A stretch of DNA of 64,000 nt from Streptococcus sanguinis (GTDB taxonomy: Bacteria; Bacillota; Bacilli; Lactobacillales; Streptococcaceae): NCBI RefSeq assembly GCF_013343115.1, contig NZ_CP054570.1, positions 1,612,001-1,676,000 of the forward strand. The letters run 5' to 3'. The notes under the pieces are model-generated. The model saw only the letters and a list, made by a program, of their open reading frames with translations, was not told the origin of the DNA and made no database searches. Shown piece by piece: positions 36,345-43,846 of this stretch (position 1 is the stretch's first letter; every line of letters begins with the position of its first letter). The translations under genes and the position numbers were made by a program.

Positions 36345-36942
36345 CTAACACCACCACCACATTCATTTCATATTCTCTATCTTCTACCTCACTCGCAGGC
36401 AGAATGGTAATACGCTCGTCTTCATAACTCAGCTGCTCACCAATGACCAGCACCTTATCCAAACCTCTTTTAACGGCCTCTTGAGCAATCTCGTAGGGGC
36501 CAACTTTCTGATCCGTCACCATAAAGACTTTTGACAAACTCATAATCAAGTCAAAGTTAGGCACCTTAGCATGACTGCTCGTCAGGTAAGCATCGTTCAT
36601 AGGCAGGGCAATTCTGCTGGCCAGATACTGCATGGCGCTGATACCCGGCGAGATAACCACACGCCCCTTGAACTTCTCTGACAGCCATTTGCCCAAGCCG
36701 TAAATCAGCGGGTCGCCTGAGGCCAGATATAGAATTTCCTCATCCTCACCAAAGCTTTCCAGCAATTCTGCTAACGCAGCCAATTTTTTAGGAGGGACCA
36801 GGCCCTTATCCCGATAAGCAGGTGGTAAAATTTCCAGATGGCGTTCACTGCCCAAAATACGGTCAGCCTTCTCAAAATAGGCTTCCTGTCCCAGAAGACC
36901 ATAGCTCGGATCTCCCGGACCAATTCCGATAACATAAATCAT
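36316..36942 (-). CDS. cbiE: Cobalt-precorrin-7 C5-methyltransferase
   Basis: A 208-residue SAM-dependent methyltransferase. The N-terminus is MIYVIGIGPGDPSYG; YLASGDPLIYGLGKWL and SPGISAMQYLASRI are the substrate-loop motifs. I place the start at 36942, where AAGGAGG is seven bases away; an ATG two codons upstream is almost inside that ribosome site. It overlaps cbiD by 4 bases and cbiT by 29. Confidence 0.93.
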   Translation of the reverse strand: MIYVIGIGPGDPSYGLLGQEAYFEKADRILGSERHLEILPPAYRDKGLVPPKKLAALAELLESFGEDEEILYLASGDPLIYGLGKWLSEKFKGRVVISPGISAMQYLASRIALPMNDAYLTSSHAKVPNFDLIMSLSKVFMVTDQKVGPYEIAQEAVKRGLDKVLVIGEQLSYEDERITILPASEVEDREYEMNVVVVLDEGFGIYQG

Positions 36943-38066
36943 GTCCATTCCTCCTTTATCTGCTCTAAAGGCTGAGTTGATGCCAAATAGCCTTCCTCAG
37001 TCCCAAAGACGACCACTTCAATATTGACTTCTGGCTTACGATAGCGAAGCAGACGCTCACTTCTAGCCTTAATCTTATCCGCCAATACCTGATAGACACC
37101 CTCATAAGAAAATTCCTTAATGGCTGTTCCAGCTGCCTCTGTCGTCAAGCACTTGTCAACCTTTTCCAGCAGCTCAATAGGCGCCCCCATCAGGGCTAGA
37201 TTGGCCACCAGCGTTTCCATACGAGCATCCGAGTCCTTGCTGTGGGTAGAGAAAATCCCAGCCGCCACTTTGACAAACTTGCCCATGTGACCGATCATCA
37301 AAACCTTGGTAAAGCCGATGCGCTGCACTTCTTTGAGGACATGGCCGACAAAGTTACTCATATTGACGATGCGCCCAGCTGGAATCCCCACAGTATTAGT
37401 AGCAAAATCTTCACCGTAATTCCCCGGTACCAAGACGACTGAGCGATGCCCTTGATTGTAGAGCATGGTTAACTCGATCGTGATGGATGCCTTCCAGCTA
37501 TCCTCGGACATAGGATTGACAATCCCTGTCGTTCCTAAAATTGAAATGCCACCGACAATACCTAGTCTGGAATTATAGGTCAGCTTGGCCGTTTCTTCCC
37601 CACCAGGAACAGAAATGATGACCCTCGCCCCACAGTTGGGACCGATAATCTCACGGACATGCTGCTCAATCATCCGTCTAGGAGTCGGATTGATGGCTGC
37701 CATGCCGACATCACAGGCCAGCCCCTTCTCGGTCACGCGCCCAACGCCCTGACCGCCGTCAATCTCAATTTCCGTCTGATCTGGCAGAAGGGTCACGGTC
37801 GAATAAATCAAGAGACCGTGTGTCGCATCCGCATCATCACCGCCATCTTTTTCAATGGCCGCTGTCGCTTCTTCTGGTCCAAAGGAAGGATTATGGACAT
37901 CCATGGTCACTTCCACACCTGAAGCCGTATGAACAGTGACCTTTTCTTCCCTTTCCTGATTTAGAATCATACTCAAGGCTGCAACAGTCGCTGCCGTCGC
38001 ACAAGTACCAGTTGTAAAACCTTTTCTTAATTTCTTTCCATTGACATAAGCGTATTCATCCATCAT
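36939..38066 (-). CDS. cbiD: Cobalt-precorrin-5B C1-methyltransferase
   Basis: A 375-residue enzyme that adds the C1 methyl group. The N-terminal RKGFTTGTCATAAT (14-27) is the family signature; VGRVTEKGLACDVG, NPTPRRMI and VPGGEETAKLT follow. It is specific to the anaerobic route. Two ATGs lie in tandem, with AAGGAG seven bases before the first. The start shares one base with the stop of the second CbiC gene. Confidence 0.95.
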   Translation of the reverse strand: MMDEYAYVNGKKLRKGFTTGTCATAATVAALSMILNQEREEKVTVHTASGVEVTMDVHNPSFGPEEATAAIEKDGGDDADATHGLLIYSTVTLLPDQTEIEIDGGQGVGRVTEKGLACDVGMAAINPTPRRMIEQHVREIIGPNCGARVIISVPGGEETAKLTYNSRLGIVGGISILGTTGIVNPMSEDSWKASITIELTMLYNQGHRSVVLVPGNYGEDFATNTVGIPAGRIVNMSNFVGHVLKEVQRIGFTKVLMIGHMGKFVKVAAGIFSTHSKDSDARMETLVANLALMGAPIELLEKVDKCLTTEAAGTAIKEFSYEGVYQVLADKIKARSERLLRYRKPEVNIEVVVFGTEEGYLASTQPLEQIKEEWT

Positions 38067-38770
38067 TAGCCCTCTCCTTTCTCCGGAGTCTGCTTTTTAT
38101 CTGAAACACTATAACGCTCATAGTCTGTAGTGTCGAGCTTGAGCTGGTAGAGAATGGCATTGACCACAGCTGCTGCGATGGTACTGCCGCCCTTTTGACC
38201 CAGTGCTGCGATAGAAGGCACCGAACTTTCATGCAGTTTGAGCTTGGATTCTGCCGCTCCGACAAAGCCGACTGGAACTCCGACAACCGCATCCGGCTGC
38301 AAGCTCCCCTCTTCGACCATATCCAAAACCTTGAAGATAGACGTTGGAGCATTCCCAAAGACAAATAGCTTTGGACCATCCACTTTAGCCGAATATTCCA
38401 CAGCAGCCATGGAGCGAGTGATTCCTTTCTCCTTAGCTTCCTTAAAGATTGCTGGCTCATTGACCAGACAGCGATAAGAAACACCTAGATCATCCAGCAA
38501 TTTCTTATTAAAACCGCCCAAGACCATGGTTGTATCTGTAAAAATGGTGCCCTTGTTTCGGAGGACGTAGAGAATCTTCTCAATAACCTGATTGGAAAAC
38601 TTGATATTGTAGAGGTAGTCAAAGTCTGCACTGGTAAAGACAACCCGCTTGAGCACTGCCTCTTCAAAAGGATCCGAAAAATGAATATCTGGATGCTCTT
38701 GGTCAATAATTTCCTGAATCTTGCTGAAACTAGCTTCTTCAATCTTATGCGCTGCTTTTAGATAGGACAT
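38066..38770 (-). CDS. Second CbiC-like protein lacking the catalytic histidine
   Basis: A 234-residue paralogue of precorrin-8X methylmutase, immediately downstream of a normal copy. The two align without gaps over the N-terminal half, but residue 45 is Phe (KRVVFTSAD) where the neighbour has His (KRAIHTTGD). In CobH this His shuttles the proton during the C11-to-C12 methyl shift. The codon is TTT at 38636-38638. The rest, including GITRSMAAVEYSAK, FGNAPTSIF, GVPVGF and QKGGSTIAAAVVNAI, is well preserved, so it is not a decaying pseudogene. It may bind hydrogenobyrinate-type intermediates, have another catalyst, or partner CbiC. It is 38770-end adjacent to cbiC with no gap. Confidence 0.85.
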   Translation of the reverse strand: MSYLKAAHKIEEASFSKIQEIIDQEHPDIHFSDPFEEAVLKRVVFTSADFDYLYNIKFSNQVIEKILYVLRNKGTIFTDTTMVLGGFNKKLLDDLGVSYRCLVNEPAIFKEAKEKGITRSMAAVEYSAKVDGPKLFVFGNAPTSIFKVLDMVEEGSLQPDAVVGVPVGFVGAAESKLKLHESSVPSIAALGQKGGSTIAAAVVNAILYQLKLDTTDYERYSVSDKKQTPEKGEG

Positions 38771-39469
38771 CTAGTTCTTTCCTCCTTCTTTACTGGATGG
38801 TGTAGAGTAGCGGACATAGTCGTCCGTCACCACTTCTCTCAGCTGATAGATAATGGCATTGATAATGGCTACTACAATCGTGCTGCCACCTTTTCTGCCG
38901 AGATTGACAAGGGCAGGAAGACCTGACTGAAGCAGTTCTTCTTTGGATTCTTCGACATTGATAAAGCCGACTGGAACCCCAATCACTGCATCCGCTTCTA
39001 CCAGTCCCTGCTCCGCCAGCTCAATCAGATAAGACAGAGCCGTAGGAGCACCACCGAAGGCAAACACTTTAGGTCCTTCAATCTTGGCTGCTATCTCAAC
39101 AGCCGCCATAGCTCTGGTAATCTGCTTTTCCTTGGCAAGCGCAACCACTTCTTCATCGCTAATCAAACAGCGGTAGCCCACACCCAGCTGGTCCAGCACG
39201 CGCTTGTTAATCCCATTGAGTGAGATATTAGAGTCTAGCAGGATAGTCCCCTTAGCTCTGATTACCTCTTCAATTTTTTTAAGGACATCGTGCTCAAAGC
39301 GCATGGTATAGAGATAATCAAAATCTCCCGTCGTATGGATAGCCCTCTTGATAATAGATTCTTCCATTTCCGAATGGAAGACATAATCAGGATCTTTTTC
39401 AGTAATCATAGACTGAATAATTTGAAAGCTCTTTTCCTCAATAGAGGAAGGGTTTTGGATATATGTCAT
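38771..39469 (-). CDS. cbiC: Cobalt-precorrin-8 methylmutase
   Basis: A 232-residue enzyme that moves the methyl group from C11 to C12, giving cobyrinic acid. The catalytic His is H45 in IKRAIHTTGDFDY. Other marks are GTILLDSNISLNGINKR, ITRAMAAVEIAAK, FGGAPTALSYL and NLGRKGGSTI. It is followed directly (next base) by a paralogue that lacks this His. It lies 9 bases downstream of cbiB. Confidence 0.94.
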   Translation of the reverse strand: MTYIQNPSSIEEKSFQIIQSMITEKDPDYVFHSEMEESIIKRAIHTTGDFDYLYTMRFEHDVLKKIEEVIRAKGTILLDSNISLNGINKRVLDQLGVGYRCLISDEEVVALAKEKQITRAMAAVEIAAKIEGPKVFAFGGAPTALSYLIELAEQGLVEADAVIGVPVGFINVEESKEELLQSGLPALVNLGRKGGSTIVVAIINAIIYQLREVVTDDYVRYSTPSSKEGGKN

Positions 39470-39478
39470 AGTATACTC

Positions 39479-40429
39479 CTAGAAATATGCTTGCATTACT
39501 AAATAAAAAAGAGTGAACAAGATTAAACCTGTCATGGTACTTGTATAAAGCAGAGAGATCGCCGTCTGAATATCATCCGCCTCAACCGGTCTGGAAGCCT
39601 CTCCAATGGTCGGCTTCTCGATTAGCTCTCCGTGATAGACGTGCGGTCCGCCCAGCTGAATCCCCAGAGCTCCAGCTACAACTGCCTCCGAAAAAGCACT
39701 GTTGGGACTGGCATGCTGGTAGCGATCCCGCCAGCCAATCCGCAGAGCTCCCTTGAAATCCAGCAGTAAAATCTGACTGCTGAGAATCAAGAAAAACCAA
39801 GTCAAACGCGTAGGAATCAGATTGGCCAGATCATCCATCTTGGCAGATATAAAGCCGATTTTGCGGTATTTTTCCGTCTTATAGCCTACCATGGAGTCCA
39901 AGGTATTGATGGCCTTATATGTCATAGCTAGAATAGGGCCGCCCAGAAAGAGGCAGAGCAGTGGTCCGATAACCCCGTCACTGGTATTTTCGGCCACCGT
40001 CTCAATCGTCGCCTTGCTGATTTCCTCTGGTGTCAGCTGGGAAGTTTCACGGCCGACAATCATACCAACTTGCTTTCTAGCTTCTTCCAAAGTGCCAAAC
40101 TTGAGCGTATGGTAAACCTTTTGGGCCTCAAAAGCTAGACTCTTAGCCGCCAGACTAGCATAGGCCAGATAGATCCAGACGAGCCAGTAGAGGACGGGAT
40201 GAACCAGACCAGCCAACCAGAGCAACCCGTAGCTCACTCCCATCGCCAGTCCAACTGTTGTCAGCCAGAGGAAAAAGCCAAACAGATAGGGCGAAAACTG
40301 CCTTTTCTCCTGCGAGCGCATACATAAATAAATGTAGGAACCCATCCACTTGACTGGATGAGGCCAGCTATAGGGGTCGCCAATGAGCCAGTCCAGTAAG
40401 ACAGCCAAAAAAATTGCAATGAGTGTCAT
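39479..40429 (-). CDS. cbiB: Adenosylcobinamide-phosphate synthase
   Basis: A 316-residue membrane enzyme that attaches aminopropanol phosphate to adenosylcobyric acid. The N-terminal LLDWLIGDPYSWPHPVKWMG (12-31) and the internal TVAENTSDGVIGPL and AINTLDSMVGYKTEKYRKIG are hallmarks. About four to five membrane helices are visible. Its partner substrate would come from the CobD enzyme at the left window edge. One base separates it from cbiA. Confidence 0.95.
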   Translation of the reverse strand: MTLIAIFLAVLLDWLIGDPYSWPHPVKWMGSYIYLCMRSQEKRQFSPYLFGFFLWLTTVGLAMGVSYGLLWLAGLVHPVLYWLVWIYLAYASLAAKSLAFEAQKVYHTLKFGTLEEARKQVGMIVGRETSQLTPEEISKATIETVAENTSDGVIGPLLCLFLGGPILAMTYKAINTLDSMVGYKTEKYRKIGFISAKMDDLANLIPTRLTWFFLILSSQILLLDFKGALRIGWRDRYQHASPNSAFSEAVVAGALGIQLGGPHVYHGELIEKPTIGEASRPVEADDIQTAISLLYTSTMTGLILFTLFYLVMQAYF

Positions 40430-40430
40430 A

Positions 40431-41789
40431 TCAGTTCGCCTCTTTGATATAGTTCAGCCAGTTGGCCAGCAGCTGCTCATCCTGATAAAAATGAACATGC
40501 AGGTAGCTAGCAAAGGTCCGGCCCTTTTGATAACCGCCTGTCCAGGCAGCTACGACCTGACCGTCTCTGGCCTTCTCTAGCTTGAGGACCGTATCTTCCT
40601 CCGTCTCAAAGACCGAATGATGAAACTCATGTCCCCTGACCGCTGTACCTTTAGGACCAAAAAGACTGTCTACCTGCGTTTCTGCTTGGCAGTAACCAAA
40701 GCTTTTCAGGCCGGGGGTCATCAGGCTCTTGCCCTCGAAAATGCCGACCATTTCATAGACCTGACCCTCTACTTCCAGCAGCTCTCCCAGATACATGAGG
40801 CCGCCGCATTCTGCGTAGATTGGCCGGCCCTGCTCGTGAGCTTTCTTAACCGAAGTTCGGAAATCAGTATTTGCCATCAGATCCTGAGCGTAGACTTCTG
40901 GAAAACCGCCGCCAAAATAATATGCATCTGCTGCTGGCAGTTCCTTATCTTTCAGGGGGCTGAAAGGTACCAGCTGGACATTGAGCTCTCTTAGAAAGTC
41001 CAGATTGTCTTCGTAGTAAAAGTGGAAAGCATCATCCAAAGCATAAGCCAAAGTTAAGGGCTGGTCGTTTCGAATATGAAAAGGATTGGCCATCTGCTTA
41101 TCGGGCAGTTCTGCCTTTTCCAGCAGCCTGTCTAGATTTATATGCTTGGCTGCTGCCGCTCCCAAGTCCTCAAATCGATGGTCTAAATCATCCATTTCTA
41201 CGTCAGGGATTAGACCCAGGTGACGTGATGGCAGCTCTGCTGTCGCATTTTTAGGCAGATAGCCCAGCACCTCCACATCCGTGTAGCGCTCAATGGCGCC
41301 CTTGATGAGTTCAAAGTGAGTCTGTGAAGCCACCCGATTGATAATGACCCCAGCAATATCCAAATCCGGATCAAAAGTCGCAAAGCCATGGACCATAGCA
41401 GCTGCTGAGGTGGATGTCGCCTTCCCATCAATAATCAAGACAACCGGAATGCCCAACTTCTTAGCAACAGAAGCAGAAGACGCACAGTCCTTGTCCGTTC
41501 CCAGACCATCAAAGAGCCCCATGACTCCTTCGACTACTGCCACATCCGCGTCTCCATGCCATTTATAGTAGGACCAAGCCAGACTCTGATCGTCCGGTAT
41601 CATAAAGCTGTCCACATTCCGCGACGGTCGCTTGGTAATCCGACTATGATAAGCTGTATCAATATAATCAGGTCCTACCTTATAAGGCTGAACCTGATAA
41701 CCTCTGTCTGCCAGAGCTTTCAAAATCCCTAGGGTAACTGTAGTCTTTCCAACACCGCTGGAAACACCAGCCAGCATAAATTGCTTCAT
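40431..41789 (-). CDS. cbiA: Cobyrinic acid a,c-diamide synthase
   Basis: A 452-residue glutamine-dependent amidotransferase, first gene of the cobalamin operon. The N-terminal P-loop is GVSSGVGKTTVTLG (8-21). The C-terminal glutaminase has the Cys in YAECGGLMYLGE and the His pair in VRGHEFHHS. It amidates the a and c carboxylates. The 5' leader has a strong promoter and a terminator/antiterminator structure, so expression of the whole operon is controlled by attenuation. Confidence 0.95.
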   Translation of the reverse strand: MKQFMLAGVSSGVGKTTVTLGILKALADRGYQVQPYKVGPDYIDTAYHSRITKRPSRNVDSFMIPDDQSLAWSYYKWHGDADVAVVEGVMGLFDGLGTDKDCASSASVAKKLGIPVVLIIDGKATSTSAAAMVHGFATFDPDLDIAGVIINRVASQTHFELIKGAIERYTDVEVLGYLPKNATAELPSRHLGLIPDVEMDDLDHRFEDLGAAAAKHINLDRLLEKAELPDKQMANPFHIRNDQPLTLAYALDDAFHFYYEDNLDFLRELNVQLVPFSPLKDKELPAADAYYFGGGFPEVYAQDLMANTDFRTSVKKAHEQGRPIYAECGGLMYLGELLEVEGQVYEMVGIFEGKSLMTPGLKSFGYCQAETQVDSLFGPKGTAVRGHEFHHSVFETEEDTVLKLEKARDGQVVAAWTGGYQKGRTFASYLHVHFYQDEQLLANWLNYIKEAN

Positions 41790-41812
41790 CGCTTTACTCC
41801 AGATTCGCTGAT

Positions 41813-41861
41813 AAAAAAAGTACTACAAAAAAAATAAGGAATTTTTATTTTTTTGTAGCAC
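41813..41861 (-). terminator. Leader attenuator upstream of cbiA
   Basis: On the minus strand GTGCTACAAAAAAATAA pairs with TTATTTTTTTTGTAGTAC (one bulge, one G-U) and is followed by seven T residues. It lies between the promoter and the cbiA ribosome site, so it must be bypassed for the operon to be read. The first bases of its 5' strand also form the second hairpin described at 41855-41905. Confidence 0.8.
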
Positions 41862-41905
41862 CGTTGCTCACTTATATGTAGAGCAAACACCCCGTTGTGT
41901 TCGCT
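41855..41905 (-). promoter_or_regulatory. Tandem hexaloop hairpins, ANTAR-type antitermination site
   Basis: Hairpin P1 (41882-41905) has a nine-pair stem, AGCGAACAC with GTGTTTGCT, closing the hexaloop AACGGG. Hairpin P2 (41855-41870) closes the hexaloop AACGGT with AGC/GCT, plus two further pairs past a bulged G. Both loops have A at position 1 and G at position 4, as in the published two-hairpin motif bound by ANTAR regulators such as EutV. The 3' side of P2 (GCTAC) is also the base of the terminator, so P2 and the terminator exclude each other. No ANTAR protein gene is in the window; one is expected in an ethanolamine locus. Confidence 0.75.
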
Positions 41906-41926
41906 TCCAGTTCTTATATTAAATTT

Positions 41927-41955
41927 ATTTTAATATAAAGCATAAAAACTGTCAA
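41927..41955 (-). promoter_or_regulatory. Promoter of the cobalamin operon
   Basis: TTGACA (41950-41955) and TAAAAT (41927-41932) with a 17-base spacer on the minus strand. Transcription would begin near 41920, about 130 bases before cbiA. The AT-rich region 41960-42040 upstream shows no further clear site. Confidence 0.82.
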
Positions 41956-42042
41956 GTTTTTGATAGAGCATCTGCGAAAAAAGTCAGGATTTTAGAGCGT
42001 CTTCACTGAAAATTGAGCATTTTTTACAATTCTGTTAAATTT

Positions 42043-42080
42043 AAAAAAACATCAGAAAAACGAACATTCCTGATGTTTTA
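42043..42080 (-). terminator. Terminator of the ABC exporter operon
   Basis: On the minus strand AAACATCAG and CTGATGTTT form a stem with a 14-base loop, followed by a run of T. It lies just after the stop codon at 42089 and separates the exporter genes from the cobalamin promoter. Confidence 0.8.
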
Positions 42081-42088
42081 TTTGAGCA

Positions 42089-43846
42089 TCAACCTGCATC
42101 TTCCTCTACAAACTGACTATTATAGAGGTCCGCATAGAAGCCATTCTGCTCCATGAGTTCATCGTGGTTGCCCTGCTCGATGATATTCCCATCGCGCATG
42201 ACCAAGATAAGATCTGCATTACGGATAGTGGACAGGCGGTGAGCAATGACAAAGGAAGTCCGGCCCTCCATGAGTTTGTCCATAGCCTTTTGAATGAGCT
42301 CCTCCGTCCGCGTATCGACTGACGAAGTTGCCTCATCCAAGATCAAGAGCGGTGCATCTTTCAGCAGAGCACGAGCGATGGTCAGCAGCTGCTTCTGACC
42401 AACCGATAAGTTGACCGTGTCATCCAGCACTGTATCATAGCCCTGCGGCAGAGTCATAATAAAGTGATGAACACCGACCGCCTTCGCTGCGGCAACAACT
42501 GCTTCATCTGTCACATGCTCCTGATTGTAAATTAAGTTCTCCCGAATCGTCCCCTCAAAGAGCCAGGTATCCTGCAAGACCATTGAAAAGGCATCGTGAA
42601 CCTCGGAGCGTTTCATATCCTTAATATCTATACCATCAATGCTGATACGCCCTTTATTAATTTCATAGAACTTCATGAGCAGATTAACGATGGTCGTCTT
42701 ACCAGCACCCGTCGGGCCGACAATGGCAATCTTCTGTCCGGCTTTGGCCCGAGCTGAGAAATCATGAATAATCGTCTGGTCTGGCTTGTAACCGAAGAAG
42801 ACATCTTCAAAGGCAACATCTCCCTTGACAGCAGCAAGCTGCTGCTCTTTATGCTGGTCGTCTTCCATCTCAGGCTCAGCCAGAAATTCAAGGACACGAA
42901 CCAGTGCTGCACCAGCCTGCTGCAAGACAGCGATACCTTGGGCAATCTGTGACAACGGCTGAGAGAAGGTCCGCACATAAACCATAAAGGCGACAATAAT
43001 TCCGATACTAATAGAGCCATTAATCGCCAGAGCAGCACCGACCAAAATAACCAGCACATAGGCAAAATTCCCCGTAAAGAACATGAGCGGCATCATCATG
43101 CCAGAGATAAATTGAGACTTCCAAATACTGTTATAGAGATTGTGATTAAGAACTGCAAAGCGCTCCTTAGACTGCTCAATAGCATTATAGCTGGTAACGA
43201 CATTATGGCCGGAGTACATCTCCTCCACATAACCGTTGACAGCAGCCAGATCGTTTTGCTGGGCGGTGAAATAGCCCTGGGACTTGCCCATGATGAGGCC
43301 GACAAAGACAAAGCCGAGTATAGTAGCCAAGATGGTTACCAAGGCCAAGATCCAGTTCATAAAGAACATGGTCAAAACCACAGCCACCAAGAGCAGGCTG
43401 GCAGAGATAACATTACCCAAACTCTGGTTGAGGGATTGGCCGACTGTATCCACGTCATTGGTCACGCGCGACAGAGTATCCCCCTGAGAATGACCATCGA
43501 AATAGCCCAACGGCAGCTTGTTTATCTTCTCTGCAATGGCTGTCCGCAGCCGCTTGGAGAAATACTGGATAACCGTACTGATGATAAAGGACTGGCCGTA
43601 GTTGAGCAAGGCTCCGATTGCATAGAGCACGGTCAGCAGAAGGGCAATCTGAGACACAGCTTTCAAATCAATACTGGTAGCCAGACCATCAGAGATGAGG
43701 TTGGTAATTTCTTTTAATTTATTTGGCCCATAGACCGTGATAATGTTTGACAAGACAGCTCCCACAAATGCCAAAGCAAGAGGAAGCTGGAAGCCTTTGA
43801 GATAAGGCCGTATCTGGCTAAATAATGAAGGCTTCTTATTTTCCAT
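42089..43846 (-). CDS. Heterodimeric ABC exporter subunit with canonical ATP site
   Basis: A 585-residue half-transporter: an N-terminal six-helix membrane domain (about 20-310) and a C-terminal ATPase. Walker A is GPTGAGKTT, the signature is LSVGQKQLL, Walker B is LLILDEATSSVD with the catalytic Glu, and the H-loop is IAHRLST. It forms a pair with the subunit encoded just upstream (11-base overlap), which has a degenerate site. Such pairs export drugs or peptides; control by a MarR repressor favours drug or toxin efflux. AAGGAGG precedes the ATG. Confidence 0.88.
   Translation of the reverse strand: MENKKPSLFSQIRPYLKGFQLPLALAFVGAVLSNIITVYGPNKLKEITNLISDGLATSIDLKAVSQIALLLTVLYAIGALLNYGQSFIISTVIQYFSKRLRTAIAEKINKLPLGYFDGHSQGDTLSRVTNDVDTVGQSLNQSLGNVISASLLLVAVVLTMFFMNWILALVTILATILGFVFVGLIMGKSQGYFTAQQNDLAAVNGYVEEMYSGHNVVTSYNAIEQSKERFAVLNHNLYNSIWKSQFISGMMMPLMFFTGNFAYVLVILVGAALAINGSISIGIIVAFMVYVRTFSQPLSQIAQGIAVLQQAGAALVRVLEFLAEPEMEDDQHKEQQLAAVKGDVAFEDVFFGYKPDQTIIHDFSARAKAGQKIAIVGPTGAGKTTIVNLLMKFYEINKGRISIDGIDIKDMKRSEVHDAFSMVLQDTWLFEGTIRENLIYNQEHVTDEAVVAAAKAVGVHHFIMTLPQGYDTVLDDTVNLSVGQKQLLTIARALLKDAPLLILDEATSSVDTRTEELIQKAMDKLMEGRTSFVIAHRLSTIRNADLILVMRDGNIIEQGNHDELMEQNGFYADLYNSQFVEEDAG

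Noticed and set aside
17121..41789. Mobile element or genomic-island borders around the cobalamin block
   Set aside because: The block is accessory in the genus, but no integrase, transposase, tRNA or flanking direct repeat is visible in this window.
41790..42088. Cobalamin riboswitch upstream of cbiA
   Set aside because: I looked for the B12 box and the usual conserved core on the minus strand and found neither; the leader is also short (about 130 bases). The two hexaloop hairpins explain it better.
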